Source: GCA-2683825 sp965662355 (lineage in GTDB: Bacteria; Planctomycetota; UBA1135; GCA-002686595). From it: a stretch of 64,000 nucleotides of DNA. The notes under the pieces were generated by a model. That model worked only from the letters and a program-made list of their open reading frames with translations. It made no database searches and was not told the origin of the DNA. Within the stretch, counting starts at the first letter, position 1; every line of letters starts with the position of its first letter. Both the position numbers and the translations under genes were made by a program. The stretch spans positions 124,001 to 188,000 of the forward strand of contig CBFIHP010000006.1 in NCBI GenBank assembly GCA_965662355.1, in the 5' to 3' direction. Shown here piece after piece: positions 37,004-46,075 of the stretch.

Positions 37004-37261
37004 ATGACTCCCGCGACCGCTCGTGAAGAGATCGGATCCAAGCTGAAAACCCTGCTCGAGAAGCAGCCGGAGATTCACGTCGACGTCAGCAAGATCACCG
37101 ACGAGACCCCCTTCGAGGAGGTCGGCTTCGACTCGATATCGATCCTCGACTTCATGTACGAAATCGAGGAGGCCTTCGGTGTCGACCTCGAGGTCAAGGA
37201 CCTGCTCGACATGGACAGTGTGGGGGATCTGATCGGGCACCTGCAAGGGAAGCTGGCGTGA
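37004..37261 (+). CDS. Acyl carrier protein
   Basis: 85 aa from ATG 37004, chosen because GGAAGG lies 4 bp upstream; the frame opens at 36917. The phosphopantetheine site is GFDSIS with Ser44, followed by the acidic helix LDFMYEIEEAFGVDLEV. Divergence from housekeeping AcpP (DSLD at the site is DSIS here) suggests a dedicated ACP. Its stop overlaps the next start (GTGA), and the genes behind it are a flavin monooxygenase and a ketosynthase, so it probably carries acyl chains for that trio. Confidence 0.92.
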   Translation: MTPATAREEIGSKLKTLLEKQPEIHVDVSKITDETPFEEVGFDSISILDFMYEIEEAFGVDLEVKDLLDMDSVGDLIGHLQGKLA

Positions 37262-38319
37262 GCTCTTCTGTTCACAAGTCAAAGGGGAACGATTGGCCGG
37301 CATTCAGCCTGCTCTTCTTCGCCAGCGAGCAAGCAGACTTCAGCCTCGGCAAATTCGATCTCTTTCGGGAGAGCACGCTCTTCGCCGACCGGAACGACTT
37401 CCAGGCCATTTGGGTTCCCGAGCGACACTTCCACGCCTTCGGGGGTGTCTTTCCCAACCCCGCTCTGATGGGTGTGCTATTGGCGGAGACGACCGAGCGC
37501 ATTCGGATTCGCTCCGGCAGCGTCGTGCTGCCCCTGCACAGTCCGATACGTGTTGCCGAGGAGTGGTCCGTCGTCGACAACCTCTCCGATGGGCGCGTCG
37601 ATCTGTCCTTCGCGATCGGCTGGAACCCGAACGACTACTGCATCGCCCCTGATGCCTACCCGGATCGCAAGCAGATCACCTACGATGGGATCGACACGAT
37701 CAAGACCCTCTGGAGCGGAGAGTCCATCGAGACGAGAAACGGTGTCGGCGAGATGAACACGTTGCGCATCTATCCATCTCCGCGGCAGGACAAACTCGAC
37801 ATCTGGTTCACGTGCTCCGGTGGGCACGAGCGCTTCGTCGAGGCTGGCGAGCGCGGCTACAACATCCTGACCGCCCTGCTCTTCCAGTCCGTCAAGGAGC
37901 TCGAGGAGAAGCTCGGCGCCTATCGTGAAGCCCGCGAGAAGGCAGGCCACGAGGGGCCGGGGCAGGTGACCTTGATGTTGCACACGTTCGTGGGACCGGA
38001 CGAGGAAGCCACGAAGGAAGCGGCCCGCGAGCCCTTCAAGCGCTATCTCGAAAGCTCGGTCGATCTGTGGAAGGCCAACGAGACACGACTGGATGATCTC
38101 TCGCCCCGCAAGCGTGCCGATCTGCTCGAATTCGCCTTCGAACGCTATTACCGCAAGACCGGCTTGATGGGAACGCCCGAGTCCTGCGCTGAAATGGTCG
38201 CGTCCGTCCGCAAGGCCGGCGTCGACGAGATTGCCTGCCTGATCGACTTCGGCATCGACGAGGGCAAGATTCTCGAGAGCCTGACGTACCTCGATCAGCT
38301 GCGCCGCCAAGAGTTCTAA
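37258..38319 (+). CDS. Luciferase-like (LLM) flavin-dependent monooxygenase
   Basis: 353 aa, GTG start overlapping the ACP stop. The bacterial-luciferase TIM barrel is seen in AIWVPERHFHAFGGVFPNPA, IRSGSVVLPLHSPIRVAEEW, DGRVDLSFAIGWNP and IWFTCSGGHERFVEAG. It most resembles the MupA/Atu3640 subgroup that occurs in polyketide and non-ribosomal peptide clusters and oxidises carrier-bound intermediates. It needs FMNH2; no partner reductase is in the window. Cytosolic. Confidence 0.92.
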   Translation: MSSSVHKSKGNDWPAFSLLFFASEQADFSLGKFDLFRESTLFADRNDFQAIWVPERHFHAFGGVFPNPALMGVLLAETTERIRIRSGSVVLPLHSPIRVAEEWSVVDNLSDGRVDLSFAIGWNPNDYCIAPDAYPDRKQITYDGIDTIKTLWSGESIETRNGVGEMNTLRIYPSPRQDKLDIWFTCSGGHERFVEAGERGYNILTALLFQSVKELEEKLGAYREAREKAGHEGPGQVTLMLHTFVGPDEEATKEAAREPFKRYLESSVDLWKANETRLDDLSPRKRADLLEFAFERYYRKTGLMGTPESCAEMVASVRKAGVDEIACLIDFGIDEGKILESLTYLDQLRRQEF

Positions 38320-38321
38320 CC

Positions 38322-39584
38322 GTGCCGCCGCGCACTTCGAAGCCTTTCCAGCCGCGCCGCGTGGCCGTCACTGGAATGGGCGTGGTCACTGCCCTGGGCA
38401 CGGAACTTGGTGACTTCTGGCGGCGCATCCTCGCCGGGGAGAGCGGTGTTTCGGAGGTGCCCTTCGCCGTCGAGAACGACTTCCCCGTGAAGGTCGGTGG
38501 GCTCGTTCCCGACGAATACGTGGCCCGCGGTCGCGAACGCTTCGCTTTGAAGGAGCCCGACCGCTGGAACCAGATGGGGCTCAGCGCTGTCGGTTACGCC
38601 CTCGAGCACGCAGGCCTTTCGTGCTCAGGCGAAGATCCGCTCGAGCTGGACATCGTCTTCGGAACCGGTCACGGCAATACCCTGGCGGTCACCGAAGGGC
38701 ACGCTGCGTACCTGAAGGGAGGCCTGCGCAAGATCCGTCCGACCATGGTTCTGCGCTCGATGTTCAATCGCGTAGCGAACCAGGCCTCGATTCGCTTTGG
38801 ACTCACCGGCGCCAGTCACGTTGTCAGTGCCGCATGCGCCACCGGTTCGGTGGCCCTCGGTGACGCCTTCCAGCGCATTCGTTTCGGATTGAGCGACGGT
38901 GCCATCGCCGCATCTTGCGACAGCGGTTTCGACGCACCGACCTTCGGAGCCTGGAATCGACTCGGCGTCCTCTCGCGCATCCCTGAACCCGAGCGTGCGT
39001 CTCGCCCGTTCGACAGCGCCCGCGAGGGATTGGTGATGGGGGAGGGCGCGGCCGCCCTCGTGCTCGAATCCTTCGAGGCCGCGGAGCGGCGCGGTGCACC
39101 GATCCTGGCGGAGATCTCCGGCTATGGCTGTCGTTCCGATGCCACCCACATCGTCCAGCCCGATGCTGGCGGCCAGGTTCGCGCCATGCAGGTCGCCCTC
39201 GAATCCGCCGGGCTCGCGATCGATGACATCGGCTACGTGAACGCCCACGGCACCGCTACCGAGATCGCGGACCTCGTCGAAGCCGAATCCCTGACGAGCT
39301 TGTTCGGCGAGCAGGTCCAACGCGTCCGCGTCTCCAACACCAAGGCCCAGCTGGGCCACCTGATGGGTGCCACCGCCGGTGTCGAGCTCGTTGCCACCAT
39401 CCTGGCCCTTCAAGCCGGCACGCTGCCCCCGTGTCGTAACCTGGACGACCCCGACCCGCGTTGCGGACTGAACTTCGTGGCCGGAGAACCGGAGCAGGTC
39501 CCGGTCGAGCACGCGTTGAAGAACAGTTTCGCCTTCGGTGGAACGAACAGCGTCGTGGTCGTGAGTCGATCGGGCTCGGCCTGA
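38322..39584 (+). CDS. Beta-ketoacyl-ACP synthase (KAS II-like)
   Basis: 420 aa, GTG start 2 bp after the monooxygenase stop. Thiolase fold with Cys172 in SAACATG, His309 in NAHGTAT, and Lys341/His346 in KAQLGHLMG, so the C-H-H triad is intact. GFDAPTFGAWNRLGVLS and NSFAFGGTNS are standard. The N-terminus (RRVAVTGMGVVTALG) is FabF-like, but KAQLGH replaces the usual KSxxGH. Probably condenses malonyl-ACP onto an acyl chain carried by the adjacent ACP. Last gene of the trio. Confidence 0.94.
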   Translation: MPPRTSKPFQPRRVAVTGMGVVTALGTELGDFWRRILAGESGVSEVPFAVENDFPVKVGGLVPDEYVARGRERFALKEPDRWNQMGLSAVGYALEHAGLSCSGEDPLELDIVFGTGHGNTLAVTEGHAAYLKGGLRKIRPTMVLRSMFNRVANQASIRFGLTGASHVVSAACATGSVALGDAFQRIRFGLSDGAIAASCDSGFDAPTFGAWNRLGVLSRIPEPERASRPFDSAREGLVMGEGAAALVLESFEAAERRGAPILAEISGYGCRSDATHIVQPDAGGQVRAMQVALESAGLAIDDIGYVNAHGTATEIADLVEAESLTSLFGEQVQRVRVSNTKAQLGHLMGATAGVELVATILALQAGTLPPCRNLDDPDPRCGLNFVAGEPEQVPVEHALKNSFAFGGTNSVVVVSRSGSA

Positions 39585-39598
39585 ATCGGCCCCGATTC
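39583..39598. terminator. Short hairpin between convergent genes
   Basis: GAATCG/CGATTC stem with a GCCC loop, starting within the ketosynthase stop codon and ending at the opposing stop. No T-run; its role as a bidirectional terminator is tentative. Confidence 0.4.
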
Positions 39599-40408
39599 CT
39601 ATCCGGCGATCTCGCGCCGGAACTCGAGGTTTTCCTCGAACAGCGTGCGCAGGATTTCGACCTTGGCCTTCTCCATAGGGGAGTCGGGGGCGAAGCCCTG
39701 CAGGTCGCGGAAGAGGGCTGCGGCCGCCGCCTGGTCGCCCGACTTGCCGGCGAGGATGCGCAGCGCGGCTTCGGCTCGACCGAGGGTCGTGGTGAGTTTG
39801 GAGACGCGCCGTTCGAGAACCGCCATGGCCTCGCGGTCGTGGGCCAGGCCCATCTCGATGGCACGGTGTCTTTGGTCGCGCACGAAGGCGGTGAGCTCTT
39901 CGACACTCTTGGCATCGAGGGAGATGCCCAGGCCGGTCTTCATGCGCCGGTGGTGGAGCTCGGCGATCTTGTCGCGCACTTCTCGATCGAAGGACTGCTC
40001 TTCCTCCGGGTAGAGCACCTCGTCCGCTCCGCGCTGCAGGTTTGCTTTTAGCTCGACGACGCGGGTGCGGAGGTCCTCGAGTTCCTGGTGGGCGCGATTG
40101 CGTTGCTGAAGGACGGAATTCTTGGAGCGTTCCAGTTCGAGCAAGAGCTTTTTGCGCGTCGCTGCACGAACCTTGCGGGAACGTCGCACGACCGTCTCGA
40201 TGAAGTGGCGCGATACGGCGGTGCGCAGGTCGCTCTTCCTGATCGTGCCGTTGCGTTTGGCCTCGTCGAAGGCGGATCCGACGGCCTCTTCGAGGGCCTT
40301 CCAGGTCGCCTTGCGGGAAAGGATGTGCCAGGAGCGTTCCGCATTGAAAAGCTCGCGGCGTAAATCCTCTTTGTTTTGGTCGTCGAACGCTTTCATCGAG
40401 GGACTCAC
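39599..40408 (-). CDS. Coiled-coil protein of unknown function
   Basis: 269 aa, from GTG 40408 with AGGGA upstream (an ATG at 40396 is the alternative). The sequence is almost wholly helical and charged, with heptad-like stretches at about 80-135 (LLLELERSKNSVLQQRNRA) and again at 190-220. No signal peptide or enzyme motif. The N-terminal 75 residues (WHILSRKATWKALEEAVGSAF) may form a separate helical bundle. Soluble and probably oligomeric; no family recognised. Confidence 0.72.
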   Translation of the reverse strand: MSPSMKAFDDQNKEDLRRELFNAERSWHILSRKATWKALEEAVGSAFDEAKRNGTIRKSDLRTAVSRHFIETVVRRSRKVRAATRKKLLLELERSKNSVLQQRNRAHQELEDLRTRVVELKANLQRGADEVLYPEEEQSFDREVRDKIAELHHRRMKTGLGISLDAKSVEELTAFVRDQRHRAIEMGLAHDREAMAVLERRVSKLTTTLGRAEAALRILAGKSGDQAAAAALFRDLQGFAPDSPMEKAKVEILRTLFEENLEFRREIAG

Positions 40409-40437
40409 CCAGTCCCTAGGTTACCACCAATGGGGGT

Positions 40438-40896
40438 TTACGCCGGCCGAGCTGGTTTCTGGACGCCCTGGGCGTCAGAGCTTGCGCCCTCCTGCGGGCC
40501 CTCGGGGTTCGGCTGCCCCGGCGGGGGCTGGGTTCCCCCATTCTCGCTTTCGGTGGGGGACACCGGATCCTTGAGGAAGCGAGCGAGGGCCGATAGCAGC
40601 GTGGCGACGGGGATCACGCCCGTGAAGGGGGTCATGCAATAGGCTGCCGCAAGGGCGGAAAGAACGACGCGGGCCGAGGTTCCGATGTGATACATGCCAC
40701 CCAGCCACCATCCGATCCCCGCTCCGATAGGGCCGCCGAATACCAGTCCGATTGGCCCGAAGGTGGCGAGGTCGGCGAAGTCGAGGACGAGGGCCCCCAG
40801 GACGGGTCCCAGGGCCCGCGAGAGGCGGGTCGCCAGCGATCCCGCGGGTTGTCTTGCCTCGGGACTGGGCGTGGTGTGTGGTTGTTCCTCGTGCAC
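40438..40896 (-). CDS. Small membrane protein with Pro/Gly-rich tail
   Basis: 152 aa. Two to three hydrophobic segments at about 28-110 (LGALVLDFADLATFGPIGLVFGG is split by prolines; LSALAAAYCMTPFTGVIPVA) are flanked by hydrophilic ends; the last 40 residues are rich in Pro, Gly and Gln. No catalytic motif. It lies 29 bp downstream of nothing recognisable on its strand and precedes the coiled-coil gene by 29 bp, so the two may be cotranscribed. Confidence 0.65.
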   Translation of the reverse strand: MHEEQPHTTPSPEARQPAGSLATRLSRALGPVLGALVLDFADLATFGPIGLVFGGPIGAGIGWWLGGMYHIGTSARVVLSALAAAYCMTPFTGVIPVATLLSALARFLKDPVSPTESENGGTQPPPGQPNPEGPQEGASSDAQGVQKPARPA

Positions 40897-40923
40897 GTCG
40901 GGGTCTTACGCGATCCCATAGCA

Positions 40924-41186
40924 TGCCATTCGGACCAACCGCCGTCTTCCTGCTCTTGCCAGCTCTCGAACGGTGTGTTGGTGAACGAGGGTTTCACGTT
41001 CGCGTTGACAGCGCGTGGTCTCGACTCTCTCATGGCGGCCACACGACTCTTGCAACCTGCAATCCACAGCATGAGAATGATCCCCCGGCCGAGGTTCGCA
41101 AGGGCAGCGCCTACGTCAACGTGCACGCCAGCGATCATCCCGGTGGCGAGTTGCGCGGTCAGCTTCACGGGGTTCCCAGTCGCTGA
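40924..41186 (+). pseudogene. Remnant of a CHRD-domain protein
   Basis: The last 28 codons encode GSAYVNVHASDHPGGELRGQ-L, the diagnostic end of a CHRD domain, stopping at 41186. Upstream in the same frame no complete CHRD strand pattern can be seen, so only the C-terminal fragment of the domain remains. It could be a decayed secreted protein or a very short real gene starting at ATG 40924. The remainder of this 306-bp gap holds nothing else I can support. Confidence 0.5.
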
Positions 41187-41202
41187 GGCGTAGGAGATAC
41201 CC

Positions 41203-41643
<441 letters not shown>

Positions 41644-41748
41644 CCGCGTTCGAGCGGCGTATGGGTTCTGTCGCCGATTGTTGACGAGGCGGCCTGACCC
41701 GGATGTTCCTGGGATGGGCGCACGCGGTCATCGAAACCCCACCCGGCC

Positions 41749-41792
41749 CGGACTTCGGAGTCCGAAGGGGGCCAAGCATGCGGTCTGGCCCC
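41749..41792 (+). other. Hairpins in the leader of the choice-of-anchor B gene
   Basis: GGACT-TCGG-AGTCC at 41751-41764 and GGGGCCA/TGGCCCC (7 bp, 11-base loop) at 41768-41792. They lie between the YjbR stop and the ATG at 41880, so they may terminate the first transcript or fold in the leader of the second. Confidence 0.45.
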
Positions 41793-41879
41793 GGTGGGGC
41801 TACCATGGGGGCCGGCATTCAGGGGCATTCGAGCCCCGAGCGCCACCGAAGATCACCCGTGCCCCCCCGGACATTCCCC

Positions 41880-44261
41880 ATGACTCGCAAGGCTCTCCCC
41901 GGCGTCCTTCTCGTTCTCTGTAGTCCCCTGACCCTCTTGGCCCACGACGGGTCCGACCAGAAGGCGCCTTTTCCCAAGCCGAGCTTCAGCGGTCAAGGCC
42001 AGGTCAACTTCACCTCCAACGGGGTGCAGCTCATGGGCTGGGTGCCCGTGTCGGACTTCGATCCTACCTTTGGCAGTGGCAACGACTGCTGGGGTTACAC
42101 GTCGCCCTCGGGTCGTGAGTACGCGATCATGGGGCTGAATGCCGGCACCGGTTGGGTCGAGGTCACCGATCCCGGCTCGCCCTCGATGGTCGCCGTGCAC
42201 CCCGGGCCCAACAGCACGTGGCACGACATCAAGTGCTACGCCGAGCACGCCTACGTTGTCAGTGAAGGCGGAATGGGCATCCAGGTGTACGACATGTCCA
42301 ATATCGACTCCGGCGTTGTCACGCACGTCGGCGACTTCGGTGGTGGGGGCTGTACCGATCAAAGCCACAACGTTGCGATCAACGAGGATTCGGGCTTCCT
42401 CTACCGCACGGGTGGTTCGGGAAGTCCCTGTCCCGGTGGACCCCAAGGATTGGTCTTCTACGACCTCTCCAACCCGGCCAGCCCGAGCTTTGTCGGTTCG
42501 TGGGAAGACCGCTACGTGCACGATGCCCAGGTCGTTACCTGGGACATCGCCGGTCCGCACTTCGGCAAGGAACTGGCCTTCTGCGCGGCGGAAACCAGCT
42601 CGGGTGGCGGTTCGCCTTCGCTCCACATCGTCGACGTCTCGGACAAGGCCAGCCCCACGGTTCTGGGCTCGCTGACGTACTCGAACAGCGCGTTTTCCCA
42701 TCAGCTCTGGTTGTCGGAAGACAAGACGACCGTCTATCAAAACGACGAGCTGGACGAATCGAACTTCGGCTTCAGCACGCGCACTCGCATCATGAACGTC
42801 ACGAATCTGAACAACCCCACGGTCAGCGGTTTCTTCACGACGGGTACACCGGCGATCGATCACAACCTTTACGTGCACAACAATCGCATCTACGAGGCTA
42901 ACTATCGCAGCGGTTTGCGCATCTTCGACAACACGAACCCACTGAGCCCCGTCGAGGTCGCCTGGTTCGATACGTATCCCGCGGACGACGACACGGCCTT
43001 CAACAGCCTTTGGTCGAACTACCCCTTCTTCCCCAGCGGAACGGTCATCGGTAGCGACCGCGAGAAGGGGCTGATGATCTTCTACGTGGGCAACGCAAAG
43101 CTGTCCTTCGCCTTCCCCGAAGGCACGCCGATCCAGGTCCCGGTCGAAGGTCGCGCGATCCGTTTCGTGATCTCCGAGGAAACCCCTGGCGATCTGCAGC
43201 CGGGTACGGCCAGCTTCCACTACGACTCGGGCTCGGGGTTCCAGACGCTGGCGGCGACGTCACTGGGTGGTGCTTTGTACGAGGCCATCCTGCCCAGCGC
43301 CCCCTGTGGTACGACCGTCGACTACTACATCAGCGCTCAATCCACGGATGGTCTTACTTGGAGCGACCCTCCCGCCGGGCCGACGCAGGTCTACAGCGCC
43401 CTGGCGGCGGCCTTCGTCCAGCAGATCTTCGAGGACGATATCGAGCCGGATCTGGGCTGGAGCGTCGGAGCGGTCGGGGACGATGCGGCCACGGGGATCT
43501 GGGAACGCGTGGACCCGCTGGGCACGGCCGCCCAACCCGAGGATGACCACACGCCCGTGGGCACGATCTGCTGGGTGACCGGACAGGGCACGGGTGGGAG
43601 CGTGGGCGAAAACGACGTCGATGGCGGCACGACCACATTGCTCTCGGCGAGCATGGATGGCTCCGGGCTCTTCGATCCGTATCTCAGCTACTGGCGCTGG
43701 TTTTCGAACAACCAGAACTCCGCGGTCGATGATGTCTTCGTGATCGACATCTCCAGCAACGGCGGTGCGAGCTGGACGAACCTGGAGACGATCGGCCCCG
43801 TGGGTGCGGATGCGGTCGGCGGTTGGATTCGCCATACCGTGCGCATCGCGGACTTCATCACACCCACGAACCAGATTCGATTGCGTTTCATTGCTTCGGA
43901 CCTGAATAGCGGTTCGATCGTCGAGTGTGCCATCGATGACCTCGTGATCGAGGACCTGATCTGCAACGTCGGGATCGCGAGTGTCACTCCCGATACCGGT
44001 TCGACCAACGCGCGGCCGTTCGTGACGATCACGGGCGAGGGCTTTCTGGCCGGTGAGACGACGGTTTCTTTCGGAGCGCAGGCTGCAACCAGTGTCAACG
44101 TCGTCAGTTCGACGAGCCTGACGTGTCGGGTTCCGGAGCGGGCCGGTGGAGGTGGGGGCCGCCTCGGGCATTCGCCGCGGGCCGTGGATGTTCGTGTGAC
44201 GACAGGAGTCGACACGGCGACGCTTCCGCGGGCTTACACCTACACCTTGCCCGTGCGCTAG
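41880..44261 (+). CDS. Secreted choice-of-anchor B family protein with IPT/TIG domain
   Basis: 793 aa from ATG 41880, which opens a signal peptide (KALPGVLLVLCSPLTLLAHDG). Residues 30-420 form the LVIVD-repeat propeller of the choice-of-anchor B family (WGYTSPSGREYAIMGLNAGT, GWVEVTDPGSPSMVAV, YVHDAQVVTWD, LHIVDVSDKASP). A jelly-roll-like segment follows at about 500-690, and the last 85 residues are an IPT/TIG domain (VTPDTGSTNARPFVTITGEG). Probably cell-surface or secreted; no enzyme motif. The ATG follows ACATTCCCC without a Shine-Dalgarno. Confidence 0.9.
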   Translation: MTRKALPGVLLVLCSPLTLLAHDGSDQKAPFPKPSFSGQGQVNFTSNGVQLMGWVPVSDFDPTFGSGNDCWGYTSPSGREYAIMGLNAGTGWVEVTDPGSPSMVAVHPGPNSTWHDIKCYAEHAYVVSEGGMGIQVYDMSNIDSGVVTHVGDFGGGGCTDQSHNVAINEDSGFLYRTGGSGSPCPGGPQGLVFYDLSNPASPSFVGSWEDRYVHDAQVVTWDIAGPHFGKELAFCAAETSSGGGSPSLHIVDVSDKASPTVLGSLTYSNSAFSHQLWLSEDKTTVYQNDELDESNFGFSTRTRIMNVTNLNNPTVSGFFTTGTPAIDHNLYVHNNRIYEANYRSGLRIFDNTNPLSPVEVAWFDTYPADDDTAFNSLWSNYPFFPSGTVIGSDREKGLMIFYVGNAKLSFAFPEGTPIQVPVEGRAIRFVISEETPGDLQPGTASFHYDSGSGFQTLAATSLGGALYEAILPSAPCGTTVDYYISAQSTDGLTWSDPPAGPTQVYSALAAAFVQQIFEDDIEPDLGWSVGAVGDDAATGIWERVDPLGTAAQPEDDHTPVGTICWVTGQGTGGSVGENDVDGGTTTLLSASMDGSGLFDPYLSYWRWFSNNQNSAVDDVFVIDISSNGGASWTNLETIGPVGADAVGGWIRHTVRIADFITPTNQIRLRFIASDLNSGSIVECAIDDLVIEDLICNVGIASVTPDTGSTNARPFVTITGEGFLAGETTVSFGAQAATSVNVVSSTSLTCRVPERAGGGGGRLGHSPRAVDVRVTTGVDTATLPRAYTYTLPVR

Positions 44262-44275
44262 GCGCATAGACTGTC

Positions 44276-44773
44276 ATGGACGTTTCGACCATGACCGAGG
44301 GCAAGGGAACCGAGGGGTTCCGCGCAGTCTGTCGCGGAGCCCTGGCTATTCCGCTTGTCTTGGCTGCCTGCGTCGCGGGGGAAGAGACGCGTATCGAGGG
44401 GCAAACGGCGGTCTCGTTCGTCGAGGAGTTGCGGCGCGAGGGCTGGAAGGTCGCCCAGGGCCGGGACGGTGAGTTTCGCGTGGCCTGGCGCTCGCTCGCC
44501 GCAGGCAACGAGGTGCCACGCAACAAGGAGTTCGACATGGAACTCTATGTGCTAGCAGGCGACGCGCCGCTCGCTGGGGCCCAGGTGCGCGTGCGCGGCT
44601 GGATGCCCGATCACGGGCACGGCCTCGCTCGCCGCCCTCCGGTCAGTGAACCCGAGCCGGGGCGCTATCGGGTCGAGGGCATGCTGCTGCACATGCGTGG
44701 CCATTGGCAGGTGTTTTTCGACATCGCCTACGAGGGTGTTGGGGACATCGTCGAGTTCGAGGAGCGGCTCTAG
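44276..44773 (+). CDS. FixH/YtkA-like lipoprotein
   Basis: 165 aa. A lipobox-like LVLAAC places Cys at about 33. The Ig-like body carries RVRGWMPDHGHGLARRPPVS and GMLLHMRGHWQVFFDI, the Met/His-rich pattern of FixH/YtkA domains that can bind copper. Its TAG stop overlaps the GTG start of the MauG-type peroxidase by one base, indicating translational coupling; it may assist metal or redox handling for that enzyme. Confidence 0.8.
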   Translation: MDVSTMTEGKGTEGFRAVCRGALAIPLVLAACVAGEETRIEGQTAVSFVEELRREGWKVAQGRDGEFRVAWRSLAAGNEVPRNKEFDMELYVLAGDAPLAGAQVRVRGWMPDHGHGLARRPPVSEPEPGRYRVEGMLLHMRGHWQVFFDIAYEGVGDIVEFEERL

Positions 44774-46041
44774 TGTTGCTCTTTGTGTTCGCGCTCTTGT
44801 TCGGCGGCTTCCAGGAACACGTCGAGCCCGGGCATGTTCTCTCGGAGCAGGCGGCCGAGATCGCCCTGGACTTCTCGCCCCTCGGGCCGGCGCCCAAGGA
44901 TCCGACGAACGCCTTCTACGAGAACGAACACGCCGCGCGGCTCGGGCAAGCGCTCTTCTTCGACAAGGCGCTCTCGGCCAATGGTGAGGTCTCGTGTTCC
45001 ACGTGCCACGACCCAGCCCGTGGCTTCGGGGACGGGCGGCGGCTTGCGCGGGGGCATGCAAACTTGCCGCGTCATGCCATGACGCTCTGGAACGTCGCCT
45101 ACAACCGCTGGTTCTTTTGGGATGGTCGCAAGGACACGCTCTGGTCCCAGGCCCTGGGGCCCCTGGAGGACGCGCGCGAGCACCGCAGCAGTCGTCTGGA
45201 GATCGCCCATCGCATCGCCGGCGATGCGGGTTATGCGCGCGCGTGGTTCGACACCTTCGGTGTCCGTCTCGTGCCCCTCGAACGCGAGCGCTTTCCAGAA
45301 GCGGGCTTCCCCGTTCCAGGGCAGGATCAGCATTCGCTCTCGGTGGCGTGGCAATCGATGGCGGACGAGGATCGCGCGTTTGTCAACCGGCTCTTCGTGA
45401 ACGTCGGCAAGGCCATCGCTGCCTACGAGCGCAAACTCGTCTCGGGGAAGGCCCCCTTCGACACGTTCGTCGCCGGTCTGCGCGATGGTGACCCGAACAA
45501 GCTCGCGGTGCTTTCCCCCAAGGCCCAGCGCGGCTTCGAGGTCTTCCAGGGCAAGGGGCGTTGTCATTTCTGTCACGACGGTCCGAACTTCAGCGACCTC
45601 GAGTTTCACACGAACCGCGTCGCGAGCGCCGAGGGTGTCGACCTGGGGCGTTCGATAGGGATTCGCCTGCTGCAACAGGATCCGTTCAATTCGCTGTCGA
45701 TCTACGCCGACGATGGCGGCGAGGTGGGACGGCGCAAGGTGGCCTCGCTGCGACGGGACGAACATCCGGTCTCGGAGTTCAAGACACCGACGTTGCGTAA
45801 CATCGCACGCACATCGCCGTACATGCGCGAAGGGCAGTTCACGACGCTCGAGCAAGTCATCGACTTCTATTCGGAGCTCGAGGGCGCGGCCCCGTTGCGA
45901 CCCGGGAACGAGCGCTTGATTCAACCCTTGAACCTCACGGCGCGCGAGAAGGCCGACCTGCTGGCCTTCCTGCACAGCCTGACGGACGAGGGCCTGGACC
46001 CTGGCCTGAAGGTCCCGCCCCCGACGCCCTATCTCCAGTAG
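44773..46041 (+). CDS. Exported di-heme cytochrome c peroxidase / MauG-type protein
   Basis: 422 aa from GTG 44773. A short signal peptide (LLFVFALLFGGFQE) precedes two heme sites: CSTCH at about residue 76 with HDPARGFGDGR, and CHFCH at about 264 with HDGPNFSDLEFH. The C-terminal segment KTPTLRNIARTSPYMREGQF gives the His/Met ligand region of the bacterial cytochrome c peroxidase family. It reduces peroxide or performs MauG-like oxidation in the periplasm. Coupled to the FixH-like gene upstream. Confidence 0.93.
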   Translation: MLLFVFALLFGGFQEHVEPGHVLSEQAAEIALDFSPLGPAPKDPTNAFYENEHAARLGQALFFDKALSANGEVSCSTCHDPARGFGDGRRLARGHANLPRHAMTLWNVAYNRWFFWDGRKDTLWSQALGPLEDAREHRSSRLEIAHRIAGDAGYARAWFDTFGVRLVPLERERFPEAGFPVPGQDQHSLSVAWQSMADEDRAFVNRLFVNVGKAIAAYERKLVSGKAPFDTFVAGLRDGDPNKLAVLSPKAQRGFEVFQGKGRCHFCHDGPNFSDLEFHTNRVASAEGVDLGRSIGIRLLQQDPFNSLSIYADDGGEVGRRKVASLRRDEHPVSEFKTPTLRNIARTSPYMREGQFTTLEQVIDFYSELEGAAPLRPGNERLIQPLNLTAREKADLLAFLHSLTDEGLDPGLKVPPPTPYLQ

Positions 46042-46075
46042 GGAAGTTCAGGAGCGTGCCTTATCATCCTTTGCG

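Noticed and set aside
41853..45975. Minus-strand frames of 455, 335 and 401 codons
   Set aside because: Antisense to the choice-of-anchor B and MauG-type genes, which have signal peptides and heme motifs.
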